Source: Actinomycetes bacterium
Lineage (GTDB): Bacteria; Actinomycetota; Actinomycetes; Actinomycetales; Cellulomonadaceae
DNA length: 7,241 nt
Assembly (NCBI GenBank): GCA_023438885.1
Contig: JAEXPS010000019.1
Span: 1-7,241, forward strand
Direction of reading: 5' to 3'
Both the position numbers and the translations under genes were made by a program. This document shows positions 6,164-7,241 of the stretch, piece after piece. Positions within the stretch are counted from its first letter, which is position 1; every line of letters starts with the position of its first letter. Below the pieces are notes generated by a model. It ran no database searches. It had not been told where the DNA came from and saw nothing but the letters and a program-made list of their open reading frames with translations.

Positions 6164-6886
6164 ATGACCGACGACGAGCTCGCGCTGTACGCGGAGCGGC
6201 GGGCACCCAGCCCTCCGGCACCGCGGACCGGGCGGGTGCGTCCCCGGCGCACGTGGTGGCGGGTGACCGTCACGGCCGTGCTGTGGGCGGTCGTCGCAGC
6301 CGGCGGCCTCGCCTACGCCGCTTCGCTGGCCGTTCCACTCTGGTACCAGGCGCACGGGCAGCGGCTGCTCATCGTCACGTCCGGCTCCATGGCGCCGCGG
6401 TTCGTGGCGGGCGACGTCGTGGTGCTGCGGGCGATCACCGACGCCTCGGAGCTCAAGGTCGACCAGGTGGTGACCTTCCGGCCGGTCGGCAGCGAGAACC
6501 TCGTCACGCACCGGATCGTCGAGCTGCACCAGCTGCCCGCGCTCGAGCAGGAGCCGGCCACCGGCCGCATGGTCCCGCTGCTCGACGACGACGGGAACCA
6601 GATCCTCCAGCCGTACATCATCACCAGGGGCGACGCGAACGCCGAGCCGGACCCGAACGCGACGCCGGTGAGCCGCGTGCGCGGCGTGGTGATCGGCTGG
6701 CACAACGACTGGGGCACGGTGCTCGCCTGGGCGGGCTCGGCCCAGGGGCGGGCGGTGATGCTGGTGCCGCCGCTGGTCGCGCTCGGCCTGCTGGAGCTGT
6801 TCGCGGTGCTGGAGGACCGGCGGCGCCGCGTTCCGGCGCGCCCGGCAGCCGAGGGACGGAATTTCGATGCGATCCTCCTCGACTGA
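6164..6886 (+). CDS. sipW: Signal peptidase I of the SipW (ER-type, Ser/His) class
   Basis: Membrane peptidase that removes signal peptides, here most likely from the proteins encoded on both sides. The 240 residues include a basic Pro-rich N-tail, helix 1 (about 33-59), the catalytic domain and a C-terminal helix (about 197-216) ending in a basic cytoplasmic tail. The nucleophile is S75 in TSGSMAPRF. The general base position carries H116 in VTHRIVE instead of the lysine of ordinary bacterial signal peptidases, which defines the SipW/archaeal/ER-type class. The acidic box GDANAEPD (156-163) supplies D157 and D163. Length is a little above B. subtilis SipW (about 190), mainly from the tails. 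No strong ribosome site precedes the ATG; with a 6-bp gap from the TasA-like gene, translation is probably coupled. The gene overlaps the next one by 20 bp, which supports one transcript. Confidence 0.92.
   Translation: MTDDELALYAERRAPSPPAPRTGRVRPRRTWWRVTVTAVLWAVVAAGGLAYAASLAVPLWYQAHGQRLLIVTSGSMAPRFVAGDVVVLRAITDASELKVDQVVTFRPVGSENLVTHRIVELHQLPALEQEPATGRMVPLLDDDGNQILQPYIITRGDANAEPDPNATPVSRVRGVVIGWHNDWGTVLAWAGSAQGRAVMLVPPLVALGLLELFAVLEDRRRRVPARPAAEGRNFDAILLD
6851..6856 (+). promoter_or_regulatory. Ribosome binding site of the third gene of the unit
   Basis: GAGGGA, 10 nt before the ATG at 6867, lying inside the last codons of the signal peptidase gene. Confidence 0.5.
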
Positions 6887-7205
6887 GGCCGAACCGTTCC
6901 TCCCCCGGGGGTCCGGGGCATGGGTCCGCCTGACGCTCGTGGTGCTGCTCGGCTCGGCCGCCGTCGTCGGGCCGGCCATCGGGCGCACGGGCGCGATCTA
7001 CACGGACGTCGAGACGGTGGGTGTCGAGGTCGTCGGCCCCACCCCGACCGCCACCCCGACCGCCACACCGTCCCCCGCCCAGCCCACGGCCCCGGCCTCG
7101 GCCCCCGAGCCGACGACCGCGCTCCGGCAGGGCCCCGGCGCCTCGTCGCCCGCCGCAGCCCCCACGCCGAACCCCCGCAAGGGCACCGGCAAGAAGCACC
7201 CCTGA
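6867..7205 (+). CDS. Small exported Pro/Thr/Ala-rich protein with SipW-type signal peptide
   Basis: I do not recognise a named family. Of the 112 residues, about 20-38 are a hydrophobic signal core, followed by GRTGAIYTDVETVGVEVVG (39-57). This aligns with SALFTDRETTAG of the TasA-like protein two genes upstream, so it is probably a substrate of the adjacent peptidase. The mature part would be only about 70 residues, with no beta domain. It is a low-complexity segment of Pro, Thr, Ala and Ser that opens with TPTATPTATPSP (59-70), and it ends in the basic tail RKGTGKKHP. Such segments usually span cell wall or act as stalks; the cationic end could bind wall polymers. No LPXTG and no cysteines are present. 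It starts inside the signal peptidase gene (20-bp overlap), so it is co-expressed with it. A role as a minor fibre partner or wall anchor, comparable in context to TapA of Bacillus, is inference only. The gene itself is well supported by the overlap, the ribosome site and the signal. Confidence 0.75.
   Translation: MRSSSTEAEPFLPRGSGAWVRLTLVVLLGSAAVVGPAIGRTGAIYTDVETVGVEVVGPTPTATPTATPSPAQPTAPASAPEPTTALRQGPGASSPAAAPTPNPRKGTGKKHP
7041..7064 (+). repeat. Two tandem 12-bp copies encoding TPTA
   Basis: ACCCCGACCGCC occurs twice without a gap (7041-7052, 7053-7064) and is followed by a partial third copy. It encodes the TPTA repeats of the small exported protein. It is in phase with the codons, so copy-number changes would lengthen the stalk without a frameshift. 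Confidence 0.7.
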
Positions 7206-7208
7206 CGC

Positions 7209-7241
7209 CGAGCCCGGCAGTTCGTGTCGAGCCCGGCAGTT
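7209..7241 (+). repeat. Start of a direct repeat with 19-bp period, cut by the window end
   Basis: CGAGCCCGGCAGTT occurs at 7209-7222 and again at 7228-7241, separated by CGTGT. The second copy runs into the last base, so the array may continue. It lies just after the stop of the small exported protein. It is not an inverted repeat and does not look like a terminator. Confidence 0.6.

Noticed and set aside
5252..6988. Minus-strand open frame of 578 codons across the fibre unit
   Set aside because: It is a shadow of three well-supported plus-strand genes, with low-complexity Arg/Gly/His content and no motif.

Overview
The window is about 7.2 kb of very GC-rich DNA. Its third positions are almost all G or C, and GTG starts, TGA/TAG stops and short GA-rich ribosome sites are used. 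This style, together with the protein families, points to a high-GC Gram-positive bacterium (Actinomycetota). A Micrococcales member of the Cellulomonas type is my best guess, but that is an inference from style and not a database result. It looks like chromosomal DNA: I see no phage, IS element, tRNA, rRNA or CRISPR.

Left part (1-3000): a 14-helix DHA2-type MFS drug exporter on the + strand converges on a minus-strand gene for a NERD-like protein. Both end at one strong hairpin that overlaps the last codons of the second gene and probably stops transcription from both sides. Upstream of the NERD-like gene, on the same strand, lies msrB (methionine-R-sulfoxide reductase). Its leader carries a good match to the thiol-stress sigma factor promoter (sigma-R/SigH type). 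The NERD-like protein has lost the residues expected at the nuclease active site.

Middle part (3000-5325): divergent from msrB is a 730-residue membrane protein with an outward sensor region followed by GGDEF and EAL domains. It is therefore a candidate synthase and hydrolase of cyclic di-GMP. The GGDEF active site and its product-inhibition site are intact. The EAL catalytic residues are present but loop 6 deviates, and an acidic segment of roughly 43 residues is inserted between the two domains.

Right part (5326-7205): a compact three-gene unit follows on the same strand. It encodes a TasA/CalY-type secreted fibre-like protein, a SipW-type signal peptidase with a Ser/His active site, and a 112-residue protein that has a SipW-type signal peptide but only a Pro/Thr/Ala-rich tail. 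The unit is preceded by a sequence resembling a sigma-28 (FliA/WhiG) promoter, CTCA-N17-GCCGATAC. The most interesting hypothesis here is a small surface-fibre or matrix system with its own signal peptidase, placed under motility/development sigma control next to a c-di-GMP enzyme. The window ends in the start of a 19-bp-period direct repeat.
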